DNA of 64,000 bases from Curvularia sp. ZM96 (GCA_022457065.1 JAJGBQ010000001.1:1054001-1118000), one strand, 5' to 3'; counted from the stretch's first letter, positions 12,014-24,009 are shown. Notes: generated from the letters alone by a model not told the origin. Made by a program: numbers and translations.

Positions 12014-12716
12014 TCACTCTAGAAATGATGTCTCATTGTCCGGACGAAATAAAGCGTCAGTTTGCAATACAGATGCCGGAAATATATATCTGAAAGTTTC
12101 TTTGTCCGTATCGGAAAAGAGTCGTCCCCATTTGCTGAAATAACAGCTTGAAAACCAGGAATGTTTTGCAATCGTTTCATCGAAATTGTGAGGCTAAACA
12201 TGAGGGTTCAGAACCCCGAGATATTCCTTTGCTTGATCGTGTCGATGATCGGCTCTATGGGGAGCCGATTGTGTAGATCTGGACAAGGGCCGACAAAGCA
12301 AGTTACATCAACTAAGAGATTTTGACAATTGTATGCAGCTAAAATGACTCTATAGAAAGAGAAATAACGAAGAAACGGTGTCAATAAAAACATGAGAGGA
12401 AGGTCAAGTGCAATGTTACTCACTGAACGATATACCTTGCTCAAAATCTTTTCCCTATGTGTATCCTCTAATGAGGTCGTTGTTTGGAGAACTTTACCAC
12501 GGGCGAGGGGAATTAAAACGTTTTTTTCTGCAGCGAACATGCCTGCTCTAAAAAAGGCGTGGTCATGAAATTCGCTCGTTGTTCATTGTCGTTTACTCAC
12601 ATGCTAAAGGAGATTAGGGGGTCATCCGGTTTGCCCGTCATCCATAGTAGCATCATCACTTCTTTAGGCCAAAACATCACTTGACTCCATGAAGACATGA
12701 GTACAAACTTAGGCAT
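12014..12716 (-). pseudogene. Decaying unknown gene, minus strand
   Basis: Two open segments join across a good 53-nt intron at 12548-12600 (GTGAGT..TTTTTTAG): exon 12716-12601 (MPKFVLMSSWSQVMFWPKEV...) and 12547-12208 (...AGMFAAEKNVLIPLARGKVL...). The frame is protein-like, with a hydrophobic stretch near NIALDLPLMFLLTPF. In another frame, coding-like sequence continues from about 12230 to a TGA at 12014 (EYLGVLNPHV, stop, PHNFDETIAK...), with one internal TAG. Upstream of 12716 the frame also stays open for about 13 codons before a TAA. This pattern suggests a once-longer gene now broken by stops and frame changes. I do not recognise the family. A real short gene ending at 12208 is the alternative. 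Confidence 0.35.
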
Positions 12717-13069
12717 CTGTTGAGAGCTGTGTATGCGCTCGAGAATAATATCAATAATTTAGGATATCATCACTGGAGCTGTTCAATATTTGGCTAGCGG
12801 TCTTCATGTAATAATCGCAAAACATGTACAGTAACCCTAGTATGGTACCTGTACCACATCTCTGCTTAGTACGAACAGCTGCTTAGACCACCAATTGGTA
12901 CCTTACGTGATGTTCGTGATGGGGTACAGCTACCGTAGCTCACGTGCTCTCTCACCCTATAGAAACACAACACATATCGGACAGCAATGAACAGGTGACA
13001 ATACAGATTCAAGTTTATAGGTAGCACAATGACTCGGATTTCATAATTAGATACATTTTAATTCGTCGC
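12717..13069. other. Intergenic region
   Basis: Contains a short palindromic patch around GGTACCTGTACC (about 12844-12855). No gene seen. Confidence 0.3.
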
Positions 13070-13498
13070 ATGTGTATCGCAACCTCTCAAAGCCCCACTT
13101 CGCCGCTCCAATCATCACGACGCCATATCTCTACCCTTATCTGCAACCTTATCTTCCGGGACTACATCGCCAGTGCCAAGCGCCTCAAGGACATTGATTT
13201 CATCCCAATTGACCCCGAGATTCAACACAAGCCACCTGTATTCCCAATTCCTCAATTGCACTTGCACTCACGAATGGATCACCAGTACTACCAACCAATC
13301 TGGCCATTGATCGAGGGCGCATTTGACTACACAATGAATCTGGCCGCGGAGCTCTGGTCTATGATATGGCAACCACGTGAAGCACCACTGCCTCCAGAAA
13401 GTAAGGTGCGCCCAGATGCTGCGGAGAAGAAAAAAGCGGCATCACGTGTGGGCGCGGCAGGCGCTCTTGAGGTAAAAGACGGGAGCCTAAAAACGTGA
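13070..13498 (+). CDS. Small hypothetical protein (142 aa)
   Basis: Single open frame with an ATG at 13070. The N-terminal 60 residues include a possible helix (FRDYIASAKRLKDIDFIP); the middle (QPIWPLIEGAFDYTMNLAAELWSMIWQP) is aromatic and amphipathic; the C-terminal 35 residues are Ala/Lys-rich. An alternative start is the Met at 13274 (MDHQYYQPIW). No family is recognised and no intron is needed. Support rests on frame length in an otherwise closed region and on protein-like composition. Confidence 0.4.
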   Translation: MCIATSQSPTSPLQSSRRHISTLICNLIFRDYIASAKRLKDIDFIPIDPEIQHKPPVFPIPQLHLHSRMDHQYYQPIWPLIEGAFDYTMNLAAELWSMIWQPREAPLPPESKVRPDAAEKKKAASRVGAAGALEVKDGSLKT

Positions 13499-14806
13499 AC
13501 AAGCAGTATGGTATGAAAGGAAAAGAGCGCGCTATTTGACGACATGCGGATATAGTCACTGGTATGGCACCTCATTCCAAGTCGTGGCCGTCTAAACTAA
13601 CGAGATAGCAGGTTGCATTGGTTTGGAGTAATGCATTTCAATGAGTTCAATATGGCATTCATTGCTGCGACACGCAAGGTATGTTTCTGGTTCATTCACA
13701 ACTGAAAGAGAGTCCACTGACTGGATTGTGACGAAAGCCAAATCACCCCGCTTGGTGCACACAAAGAGAGCTAGGCAAGGGTTATACAGCCGCAGCGACA
13801 ACAGGGAATTCAGGGAATAAGTGACTGAACATGTTCAAAGAATGAGGCTCAGAAATCTGGGTGCATTGAGAGACCGAACATCGTGGTATATATGTTACGG
13901 CGAGAGCCAATTAGGATCGGGAAGTTATTGTATGCAAGGCAAAAAATTTATGTGCTTAGTTAGATGTCTTCCTCTCGATTTGGTGAACTCTTATTCACGC
14001 AAACTTTGTCACGCGAATTCACTGCATGAACATCAGATGTAAGTGCAAATCCCATAGTAAGCTTCTCATGAGTATGAGATCGAGACAATGACAATACGCA
14101 GTATATCCAAACTTTCTTCGAAATCTTAAAAAATACTGCATTTAAGGTCTCGCGAATGAGAGAAATATATCAATAAACATTACCCAGGGTCGATTAATTT
14201 CTATCTCCTCTCCTCACATATGCTAGTGGAGAGTATCGCTCATCTCAAGGGAATCCCAAATGGAGCCCGTGCCATGAACATTGGCGCTCCCCTGAGCCAC
14301 TTCAAGCTTGCTGAATGAGGTCCATGTCTAACATGGTTTGTTACATTATTCATTTCCGCATTTCACCCCGAATCGGCTACAGGTGTCGGGTGGAGCAGTA
14401 GTGACGTAGAGATGCTCTATCTCACTTCGAAGTATAGCAAAAGCATGTCTGAGTGTCACTCTTGAGATTCCAGATCAGGAGATGAGCGGTATCGTATCTA
14501 CATGAATGTTTGTTGAGCCGAAAATCTAGAAATGGCGACCGATGCTCCTGCGTAGTAAGCCCCAATGTCGCAATAGTATGTAGTCATTTTCCGTTCCCTT
14601 GAGGAATAATGGTGAGGGATTAAGGTGATGGTGAAACGCCAAACAGTGTGAAGGTGAATGCACTTTGCATAAGCGGTAAGTGAATGCGAGTTGCTTAAAA
14701 CGACAAACGGAGCAGGCCCACACGTCCATGTATGTTTGCTCGGATTGAACCCTTTCCTTCTCTTCGTCAGCACACAACAAAATAGTAGCAAACATACGAC
14801 TCTTGC
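13499..14806. other. 1.3-kb intergenic region
   Basis: No gene supported; contains the promoter of the coiled-coil protein at 14807. Confidence 0.4.
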
Positions 14807-15426
14807 ATGGCCGAGATGGCACCGTATTCTCGCAGCGTCTCAGAGGCCGCAACAAAACTGGAAGCATCTGCTAGTCCACCCCGCCGCCGCTCAAACCTAG
14901 TGGAGACTCGAGGCGCTATGGGAGATGATGCCATTGAAGCAGCTTTGAAGGAGATCAGCGCCCAGCTGCGAAGCAACAAGAAGCACTTGAAGAAGCTCCG
15001 CCGGGAAGTCCAGAACAACAAAAACATGATAGAGAAATGCAAGAAGAGAATGGATGCTATGTAAGCTCTGCAATGTATTGGATCAACAAATGAGATTAAC
15101 AAAACCAACTTAGGACATACAACAACATGGCTCGCATGGGAAACCAAGGCATTACGGACGATGAAGACGAATTATTGCCCTTCCGAGATTGCAAAAACAG
15201 GGAAATTGAGGGTTTCCCTTCCAGTGCAGATGGCTTTCAATACCTGACTGGTTAGTATGCCTAATACTGGAGGATAATACTGCTATCTAACTAACCTATA
15301 GAACAAGAGTGTGATCGCATTGCGAAAAAGATGGATTGGCCTTTCTACAGCTGGTCGACTCTACAGCACAAGCAACGCTCACTTCTCCAGGCCGTTGGAT
15401 ACAGATGGGAACTTGACGATTTATAG
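14807..15426 (+). CDS. Small coiled-coil protein (171 aa), function unknown
   Basis: Three exons: 14807-15060, 15114-15250 and 15302-15426. Introns of 53 and 51 nt (GTAAGC..TTAG; GTTAGT..CTAAC..TATAG) rejoin a continuous frame. Residues about 40-85 form a basic coiled coil (ALKEISAQLRSNKKHLKKLRREVQNNK). The middle is acidic (TDDEDELLPFRD) and the C-terminus compact and Trp-rich (CDRIAKKMDWPFYSWSTLQ...GYRWELDDL). No signal peptide or membrane segment. Not recognised. The spliced frame and two good introns make it a likely real gene; later in-frame Mets could also serve as starts. Confidence 0.65.
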
Positions 15427-17502
15427 AAGCAAGGATACTCTTGCCTTTAAGGCTGGCTTTGCGGGAATGTGAATGGCAGAAACTACAGCCGAGTTCAGGG
15501 CGATGTACAGCGTGAAAAGTGACTCGGTGTAGCGAAGCGTTGTCCAAACGTGACAACGTGCTTTATCGAGGTAGATAAAATCTTGAGCACGTCACCCAAC
15601 GATTGGTCCATACAGCAAGTCCCAGTGAATCCAGAGTGGCTGGTGTAGTAATCCGAGGAAGCAAGCTCTCGTCGCGCGAATTACGGAGGGTCGTTGATTG
15701 CTTTTATTATGGGAATTCGTAAATAGAATGTGGTGCGAAGGCGTTCCTGTTCCCCGGACGTTGCTTTTGCGACGGTTATCTCAACATCAAACACTCCGCC
15801 ACAATCATTGACTATGACGTTAGAGCTCTTATCCTCGGCTCGGCACGTCGTGAACCTTTTTTGACCCGTCCATATCTCACAATCTTGGGACTGACGTCAG
15901 GCCCCACATTGAATCTTGCCTCACTCTGATTCCCAGCACCGGAAAGTTTGAGCCATTTCTTGCATATCCATCGTTTTTCGTACGGTAGACTTTTCCGACC
16001 GTTTTTCCAGTTCGAACGCTAGTGGTTTCGGTCTCTGGTCGGATGAAATGGGCAACTGGCGCAGGTTGGCCAGACGAGGCGAGTTTAGTCAGCATACAAA
16101 CATCCAAGTCTGCATAAAGATATGGACAAAAGTAACAGCGAACCTTCCCTAGGCCGGCCTGGCAGTAACCACGTGAGTTTTCAATAGAGTTTGGTATGTC
16201 CCAATGCGGAAGTCAGCCGAAGCTAGCTTCGTCATCAGGTATCTTAGTAGGGATACTGAGGTTTATTAAGGGGTCGAATAGTCTCGCTTATTTATTCCCT
16301 GCACGTCGTGGGGAAGAGTGGCGAAGCAGAGAATATGCCTCATGTGTAGCACGCCAACCTGGCTATCTCTGTGGAAATAGGTCTAATGGGAAATCATTTC
16401 TGGATAACTTGACGACCACAAGGGCGTCTTTCGGCGCGACGAGCAAAATCTAGCATGCTGAGGGAAGGTTTTCCCCTCGTCGCTTCTAAATGTCGTTAGT
16501 CTTAGTAGGCTGAGCTTACACTGACGCCATGCCTGGTAGCCATTCGTCCTCGCCGATTACAACCGTGAAATGAGAAGTACCTAGTCAGCTAGCTTGGCGG
16601 TCATGATAACAAGCAAGAAGCCGCGCAAGAAAACCGCGTGGCTTGCCACAATTGTGTAGAATACATACCGATACTTATGCCGAAGAGTGCTTGAACACCT
16701 TGGGTTTGGTTCGTTCATGATGACTCAAGAGAGGGGAAGACACATTTAAATAACAGCGAGAGACTTGCGAGACATTTGAAGAACATATCGAAGAGGATAT
16801 TATGCAGCGAGCAAAGAGAATGCTGGAATGTGAAGATTTAAAATGCACTACTGGCTAGGCTTACCATGTTGAGCCTGGCCCTGAGATGACGGGGAACTAT
16901 TCGCGGGTAGATAGACTGGGGCTGGCAACTGCCCAATGCACTCGCTTTCTTGACATGTGTTTGTCGTCCGCTAAAAAGCTTCGCTATACAATTCCAGTTG
17001 CCACAGTTCTTGGAGTAATGACATTGTAGTCGGAGCCGTAAACTCTCCACTCCACGGCTTCAATAGCGCGCCCTGCGTTGCGTCAGCTCTCTTGTACTTG
17101 CCGATCCACCTCCACTACCCCTGTTTTTTTCCAGTCAATAGATCACATCCGCAACTCATAACCTCGTATCTCGTGTACAGTAACCAGAAGCAGGACATGT
17201 GAAGGATGTGTTTGCTCCATGGCGATTGTTTGTGCACGTGCCACCCGTGGCTTCCTGTTTGAAACTTGTGCCTTCAATGTCTCAGTGACAGTTTGTCAAC
17301 CACGCTTTTCAACTCCTTCTCTTCCTCTCACAATTACCCCGTCTCCTGCACGGCTTCACTGCGGTATCCGTCAGAATCCACTTGCCGTGGGGATAGAGTG
17401 TCGGCGACATATCCATGGCGACAGCGACTACCACGAGCCCACAAAAGAACTGCCATATTCCAAACTGCCGTCCAATTACTGGCCTTCACCACGTCATTCG
17501 CC
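15427..17502. other. 2.1-kb intergenic region
   Basis: No gene supported on either strand. The last 400 bases are CT-rich and are the probable promoter and leader of the F-box-like gene; upstream ATGs in the leader (for example 17219, 17266 and 17415) are out of frame or not needed. Confidence 0.4.
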
Positions 17503-18948
17503 ATGGCGACTGCCAAGCAAGCCATGGAGTCTCGCACTTGGAAGATGCCTCTAGCTACATCGAACACAACGAACCCGCTCGCCGTTTCGCTAGCTTTGTA
17601 TCCCGTGTTGGAGGTAGGTTCCCCTCTGTTGCCGACCTCGTATCCTAATAACATAAAACAGACACTTGTTTCATTTCTTCCACCCTTTGACGTGGTCACA
17701 TTGACTCAGGTGTCTCAAACACTGCATACTTATATCCGCATGCATGATGCGACGGTCAAGGCCAACTTACTTTCCAAGACCTTGTGTCCCGGCCTAGGCT
17801 GCTATATGCGCTCTGCGTTTCATTGTGCTTGTGCAGCGAAGACCTTCCGTCCAAGCATCCGCTGTGCTGGCGATGGATTTCGAACCGAATCGCGGCCCTG
17901 TGTGGAGTGCGGGGTGAACACATGCAATGAATGCCGCATACATGTCTTCTATAATTACCTCATCGAAGATGCTCAGTACGATCAGCGTCGTTGGTGGGCC
18001 GGCTTCTTCTTTCTGAATGCTGCATCGATTGCAGTCTTTCCACCCAAGAATGGAGATGTTTCCGCCTGGTACCGTGCTGTCAAAGAGATGGAGCCTCTTC
18101 ACGACCAAGGTCGTTTCCATATTCCGCTCCACATTCCTGCGATAGGCGATCCTGAACCACTAGAGAGATTCTTGGATGTTAATCTGGGTGAACGACAGTT
18201 TATCACCCCCATCGGCCGGAATCAATATCCGTACAGTGGCAACGAAATTGTGTCATTTCTCAACATGACTGTGACGAGGCGGAAAGAGCTCCTGTGCTCA
18301 GCATGCTTCCAGAAGCGTCACAAGCATGGCTCATCTCGATGTTCTTGCACATTACGCAAGCGGTTCCTGGACCGTTGGGTGTGCGTGGCTTGCTATACCA
18401 AAGAAAACGATGCCGACAAGGCCATTTCGAGCCACATTGTGGTCCACGACGCCGACGGAAGCGGTCACCGTCACTTGTGTGACTGTGGGGTGAGTTTCGG
18501 AGCGGGTCCGCAGCCAAAAATTCTTTGCAACTGGTGCAAGGGAGAGGTCACTGGCGAATGGGATGACGCTAGGAACGAAATAGGAGACGAGGATCCCGAA
18601 GACCCCGAAAATCCCGAAGGCACCAAAGACAACGAAGACGATCCGGAGCAGGATGAAGAGCATTCAGCTGCTGATTTCGTTTACTTAGGACCCGGTGAGC
18701 TTGGTTACGCTAAAAACCGTGACATGTCTTTGTCGGTCTACGTAAATGGTACTCAGATTCGTGGGGAGCGGTTAGGTCGAGGGATAATTCGCAGGTGGAG
18801 GGCAGAGGAAGGTATGCCGGAGTGTATTTGCTGTCTGTGCGAAGACGGCGACGTTCGCCACAACCACGAGGGGCACGGCGATGACGGCGAAGCGTGGGAG
18901 ACGGACGAGGACAGTGACATGGCTGCTGATGGTGTTGAGAATGGCTGA
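17503..18948 (+). CDS. F-box-like, Cys-rich protein (465 aa)
   Basis: Two exons, 17503-17613 and 17662-18948. The 48-nt intron (GTAGGT..ACAG) is a multiple of three without a stop, so it could be read through. Removing it joins VLE to TLVSFLPPFDVVTLTQVSQT, giving a continuous F-box-like helix pattern, which argues for splicing. Then come Cys-rich, possibly zinc-binding segments: residues about 85-140 (CPGLGC, CAC, CVECGVNTCNEC), about 250-280 (CSACF, CSC, CVACY) and later CDCG and CNWC. Near the C-terminus is an acidic linker (EDPEDPENPEG) and a CICCLC motif. F-box proteins select substrates for SCF ubiquitin ligases; that role here is inferred. Start context GCCATGG. Confidence 0.75.
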   Translation: MATAKQAMESRTWKMPLATSNTTNPLAVSLALYPVLEVGSPLLPTSYPNNIKQTLVSFLPPFDVVTLTQVSQTLHTYIRMHDATVKANLLSKTLCPGLGCYMRSAFHCACAAKTFRPSIRCAGDGFRTESRPCVECGVNTCNECRIHVFYNYLIEDAQYDQRRWWAGFFFLNAASIAVFPPKNGDVSAWYRAVKEMEPLHDQGRFHIPLHIPAIGDPEPLERFLDVNLGERQFITPIGRNQYPYSGNEIVSFLNMTVTRRKELLCSACFQKRHKHGSSRCSCTLRKRFLDRWVCVACYTKENDADKAISSHIVVHDADGSGHRHLCDCGVSFGAGPQPKILCNWCKGEVTGEWDDARNEIGDEDPEDPENPEGTKDNEDDPEQDEEHSAADFVYLGPGELGYAKNRDMSLSVYVNGTQIRGERLGRGIIRRWRAEEGMPECICCLCEDGDVRHNHEGHGDDGEAWETDEDSDMAADGVENG

Positions 18949-19020
18949 GCAGGGAGGGGTGATTTGCAAGAAAAGGTCGACCAAGTATCTGGTGGCCTTA
19001 AAGTGCTGGTATTGAGATTA

Positions 19021-19857
19021 TACTGTAAGCGGTCAGTGCGTGCAACAGGTCACCCAATGCAACACACGGCAGCCCACCAAAACGAGGCTGCAGAACGCCA
19101 CACAAAAGCTATTATCGCGAGATTTTTTAGTAGATTAATCTAGATAGTCTGAATAATATTTCTATCTACTTAGATTTCTTTTGTAGTCTGTTGTGGTAGC
19201 TGCGCATAGTAGTTTTGTAGCACCCGGTTGTGAGATACAGCACCACTTTGACTGCCCGCATCACCACCACCACGCAATCTTTTTAACTTTTGACTTAATA
19301 GAGCTATTCTTATAGTAGCAATCTATATATTTTGAGGTTTTCTTAGAATCGCAGCAGTCGTGCGTTGCGAAATTCAAGTTTGAGTAGAAAAAGCGGTAGA
19401 TAGAGCAGTTTTGTCGCAAGAAATCCAAAAAGTTAGCGGAGTCAAGAGGGGTAATTTGCTTCTTTGCAAAGATCTCGCCATCGCGCCGCTGCAACACCAA
19501 AAAAATCTCAAGATAGATAGAATACGTCTAGGAGAAAAGCTTTATCTAGTTAGAAGTTAAAAAAATTGCGTGGTGGTGGTGATGCAGGCAGTCAAAGTGG
19601 TGCTGAATCTGCACTGCTGCCCTGCGCAGCCACCCACCAAAACCACCACAAAACCACCATGCGCAACTACCACAACAAGCCTTTAAAGAGATCTAAGTAG
19701 ATAGAACTATTATTCAGACTATATAGACTAATTTACTAAAAAATCTCGCGATAATAGCTTTTGTGTGGTGCTCTACAGCTTCATTTTTTGGTGGGCGCGC
19801 ATTCTAAGCGGGGTGTTGCATTGGGTGACCTGTTGCATGCACTGACCACCTACAGTA
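19021..19857. mobile_element. Fold-back / non-autonomous DNA element with about 270-300 bp inverted repeats, TA-flanked
   Basis: The left arm (19021-about 19292) and the reverse complement of the right arm (about 19553-19857) match over nearly their whole length. Shared blocks include GGTCAGTGC, GCAACAGGTCACCCAATGC, ACACAAAAGCTATTATCGCG, AGATTTTTTAGTA and CACCACTTTGACTGCC. Weaker symmetry continues inward to about 19400, so the element is almost a palindrome. Both ends read TACTGTA..GGTCAGTG, and a TA at each edge (19021-19022, 19856-19857) fits a Tc1/mariner-type TA target duplication. No transposase is present; the best internal frame (79 codons, minus, 19261-19500) is unrecognised. It lies between the F-box-like gene and the sulfate permease. 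Confidence 0.85.
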
Positions 19858-20748
19858 GTTCCTGACGAGCCCGTGCGTCATGAGAGTAAGGGGCAAGTCT
19901 AAACAGCTACTAAGTCCGTCTGGATCGATGAGCTTCGAGTAAATCGACAAACATCCACAAAGATCAACAGACATCGACAACACACCGACACGCGTTCCAA
20001 ACCAAGAAGTCCTATTAGTGAATTTGATCCGGTGAGGCGTAGTCGTTTCTCCCCGCAATCCATGCCCACACGACCTATTGCCCGATGTGGGTCCACTGGA
20101 GGCTCGTCGCCAGCGCCCTCTGGCCATCCAATCGCCTTTCTCGAACGCCGACTCGGTATCTTCAAGCTGGTGCTGAAGGATGCAGACCCCTGGAGAGATG
20201 CAATGTGAAGGCCTGTTATCTTGACCACCAGACGGTGACTTCTCTAAAAGCTATAGGGGAAATCAATATATCGCATGCAGCACCTGCCAGTGCAAGCGCT
20301 AGTTCGGTGACTGCGTATAACGTTTGGTAAGTACATCGAATACGTGGTAGGTATAGGGAGTAGTGGCGGTGAGTCGCCGTGTTTCAAGGTCGCGTTGATG
20401 TCGCCAAGCTCTCTCGCCCGAACGATTCGGCTCCTCGGTAGGATGCTATCAGCACGAACGCATGGCAACGGGTTAGATTCTTGGGAAGGACGTTCCGACT
20501 GCCACAGGGCGAACCTGAATCGCCAACTCATAACCTGCACAGCTTCCCCAAACTTAGCCCATGTATTTTTCGTTGCCATTGCTCCACCTCTGCGCCTTTA
20601 TTGAACACATGTACTCGGTCTTGCTTGACGTTGCTATTACTGAATCAACCGTCAATACATTGCCATACATGCCCTTACAATAAAAAAGATTGCCTCTGTC
20701 AATCTCTGTTCTTGCCACTCCTCCAAGTCTACGTCCAACCTTCGAAAA
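19858..20748. other. Intergenic region, promoter of sulfate permease
   Basis: Near 19925-19990 there is a short degenerate repetition of ATCGACAAACATC-like units. The rest is the promoter and leader of the permease; bases 20560-20748 are CT-rich. No gene seen. Confidence 0.4.
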
Positions 20749-23285
20749 ATGAGATTATTACCAACTTTTTCCGAGGACCGCAGCGCACAGACAACAACAT
20801 TCAAGGATATAGCCAATGAAACAATTGGTGAATCCTATGTCGAAGAAGATCCATCAGTAGCCGAGTGGTTTCGCGACTGTGTTCCGACTTCAAGCGGCGT
20901 GGCCGAGTATATCCGCGAAGTGTTTCCGAGCGCACGGTGGATAAGGCGATACAACCTACATTGGTTAGTTGGAGATGCCATTGCTGGTATGTGCTAAGGA
21001 TTGTTTGTACTGTTATTTTCGATGTTGACATACGACAGGAATTACCGTGGGTCTCGTTGTAGTCCCTCAAGGAGTCGCATATGCGTTGCTTGCTCGCTTG
21101 TCACCTGCCTTTGGCCTCTACACCACCTTTACTGGTGCGTGTCTGTACTGGATATTCGGCACTTCAAGGGATATTGTCATAGGCGTAAGTCAGCATTTTC
21201 ATCCGGGTGTAATATCATCTAATCAAAGTCTAGACTACTGCAGTCGGCTCATTGCTCGTCGGCACTGCTGTGGCCAAGGTCGAGGAGTCCCATCCAGGAA
21301 AGTACAAGCCTGAAGAGGTGGCACATGCATTGTCTTTTCTTGCTGGTGCGATCATACTCTGCTTTGGCATTCTTCGCCTGGGCTTCATTATCGAGTTCAT
21401 ACCCTATATTCCCATCTCAGCCTTCATCACATCTGCCAGCATCACCATCATCTCCACGCAGTTGCCGACATTAATGGGCATCAAAGGCATAAATACGCGC
21501 GAGTCTCCGTACAAGGTGTACGTAAATTTCTTGAAAGGGTTGCCGCGCACCAAGCTCGATGCAGCCATCGGCATCACATCCATCATACTCCTGTACCTGA
21601 TCAAGAACACTTGTGCTAAGATGGAGGTGCGACAACCACGGAGAAAGAAGATGTGGTCCCTCATATCTTCTTTGCGCCTTACTTTCACTATCCTGCTCTA
21701 CACCCTTATCAGCTTCCTTGTCAACCGGAAGATGCCAGCAGGGAAGGAGAAATTTCGGATCGTCGGTCACATTGAGAAAGGTTTCAGTCACGCCGGCGTC
21801 CCCCCAATGAATGGCGAGTTGTTCGGGCTTGTAGCTTCTGAGCTCCCTGCCATCATCATAATCCTCATCGTCGAACACATTGCCATTGCAAAGAGCTTCG
21901 GTCGCAAGCATAACTACACCGTCATCCCTTCGCAAGAGATGATGGCACAAGGCGCTGCCAACTTGCTCAGCCCGTTCGTTGGTGGCTATGTATGCACTGG
22001 ATCTTTTGGTGCTTCTGCTGTGTTGTCCAAAGCAGCAGTGCGAACTCCGCTCTCTGGAGTCTTCAGCGCCTTGGTGTTAATACTAGCGCTGTACGCTCTC
22101 ACCGCAGTCTTCCGCTATATTCCCAACGCAGCTCTCGCAGGTCTCATCATTCACTCTACTGTTGATCTGATCAAAGGCCCAAAGGATCTACACAATTACT
22201 ATCAACTGTCCCCATTTGAACTCTTCATCTGGGTCTGTGGCGTCGTCATCGCATTCTTCACCGATCTTGAGACCGCTATCTACGTCACCGTCGGTCTTTC
22301 TTTCGCCATGCTTCTACTTCGTATGGCCAAAAGTCCAGGCAAGTTCCGCGGCGCAGTTGGAGTAACACGCGTCGTGCGCGAGGACCTGCCTTGCGATGAA
22401 GCATCTTCTACAGAGACACTCGACGTCCCCGTCGTCAGCCATGTTGAACATATTAAAGACATGCGCCAGGTCTATATTCCCTACGACTCAAAGGACAACC
22501 ATAACCCCGACATCGCGGTCGAGCCCGCATATCCTGGTGTCTTCATCTACCGCTTCAGCGAAAACTTCAACTACATCAACCAAGCCTCGCATGTCGATTA
22601 CCTGACCTCTCATATAATGTCACACACTCGCCGAGGGCAATCTGACGACGGCGTCCGTGACCACGACCGTCTATGGTGCGACGCTCCACCAACCGAAAAG
22701 CTCATTGAGGAGTCTGCCTCTCTGCCCCTTCTGCGAGCTGTAGTCCTCGATTTCTCTACTGTCAACATCCTCGACATTACTAGTATCGACGGCCTGAAGG
22801 GATTGCGCGATACTCTAGACAAGCACGCCGCCCCTGGGCTGGTAGAGTGGCACTTTGCCGGCGTGCACAATCGCTGGACACGCAAAGCGCTTTCCTTTGC
22901 CGGCTTTGGATTTCCAGCAACGACAGACGTAAAAAGCATGGGCAATTGGTGTCCTGCTTACACTGTCACTACGAGCCTGGCTGGTGCTACAGAAGAAGAG
23001 CGTAAGGAGATGGAGATTATACAGCGCAGTGCTCGTGTCCGAGATGAAGAGCTGAGCAAAGATGCCACTGAGTCGAGCGAGACGCAAGTGCATGAAAAGA
23101 CGTCGAATGAGAAGAGGCGCTTTCAGCCTTTGTACGGCGTTGATAGGCCGTTTTTCCACCTCGACCTCCATGATGCCGTTGACGCGGCAGTAAGAGATGC
23201 GAAGAAGGTGGACTTGCGTGAGGCGCGGACAACGTGTGCGCTGAGCGCTCCTTCTGAGGCGGCTGAGCAGGGCGCAGCTGTGTGA
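20749..23285 (+). CDS. Sulfate permease, SulP/SLC26 family (811 aa)
   Basis: Three exons: 20749-20986, 21039-21184 and 21234-23285. Introns are 52 and 49 nt (GTATGT..ACAG; GTAAGT..CTAG). An acidic N-terminus of about 75 residues precedes the SulP core, with GITVGLVVVPQGVAYALLA and the conserved LSPAFGLYTTF at about residues 80-110, followed by about 10-12 hydrophobic segments. QEMMAQGAANLLSPFVGGY and TGSFGASAV are SulP hallmark loops. A STAS-type domain fills roughly residues 560-720 (VVLDFSTVNILDITSIDGL). The family takes up sulfate with protons at the plasma membrane for cysteine and methionine synthesis. Length fits yeast Sul1/Sul2. The short charged tail is probably disordered. Confidence 0.95.
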
Positions 23286-24009
23286 AGGGCCAATTAGTGC
23301 CTTTTTGTGTTTCCTTTTCTTGCTTTTTTCGGGTTAGAAGGTAGCATTGACGTTTGGCATGATGAGGCGTTTGGGGCAAAATGAGCCAAATTAGCAAAGT
23401 GGGCGTTTGGGTGCTTTATTTTGTATTGATTAGTTTTTCGGTATGGGCGGGCAACACAGCTACTGCATGCATCACGAAGGCTCAACTCTGACTTATGAAT
23501 AATGATAGATCTAGTATGCCAGTAATTGTTACTTTGTGTTTAGCTGAGTCGTGTCCATCTTGTATGTGTTTATTGCTAGCCGTAGTCTCGAAGGTCGAAG
23601 CATATCACGCATGCAGCCAATATATAAAAGATGTGTAGTTGATACCTTGGCTATGCTGTACTTGACGACAGACCCCCATTCACACTACGATTTAAGTGAC
23701 ATGTGACAAAAACGTTGTGATGTTATTAGCGTCGAGCCTGTTGCCTGGTAGAGTAAACATTGGCTGGAGTGCCTAGTACAGTGATGATATCCTTGGAATG
23801 TCAATTTCTTTCATAGACATTCTCTTTTACCTTGTACTGCTATTCCAATATTGTCAGAGATGCTAAATAAGTCACTGCTTGTAGAAATTGGAATGCAAAA
23901 TCACAATCCATGTGACACCACCTGAACATGACTGCCCGTTTGGAAAGCAGGTAACCATGGGACTAGTAACACAAAGGTAATTTAAGAACCACTCTCTCAC
24001 AACTATAGA
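23286..24009. other. AT-rich intergenic region
   Basis: 3' side of the permease gene, then AT-rich sequence with no gene seen. Confidence 0.4.

Noticed and set aside
19261..19500. 79-codon frame inside the fold-back element as a transposase
   Set aside because: Too short, no DDE/D or helix-turn-helix motif, and it coincides with the palindrome centre.
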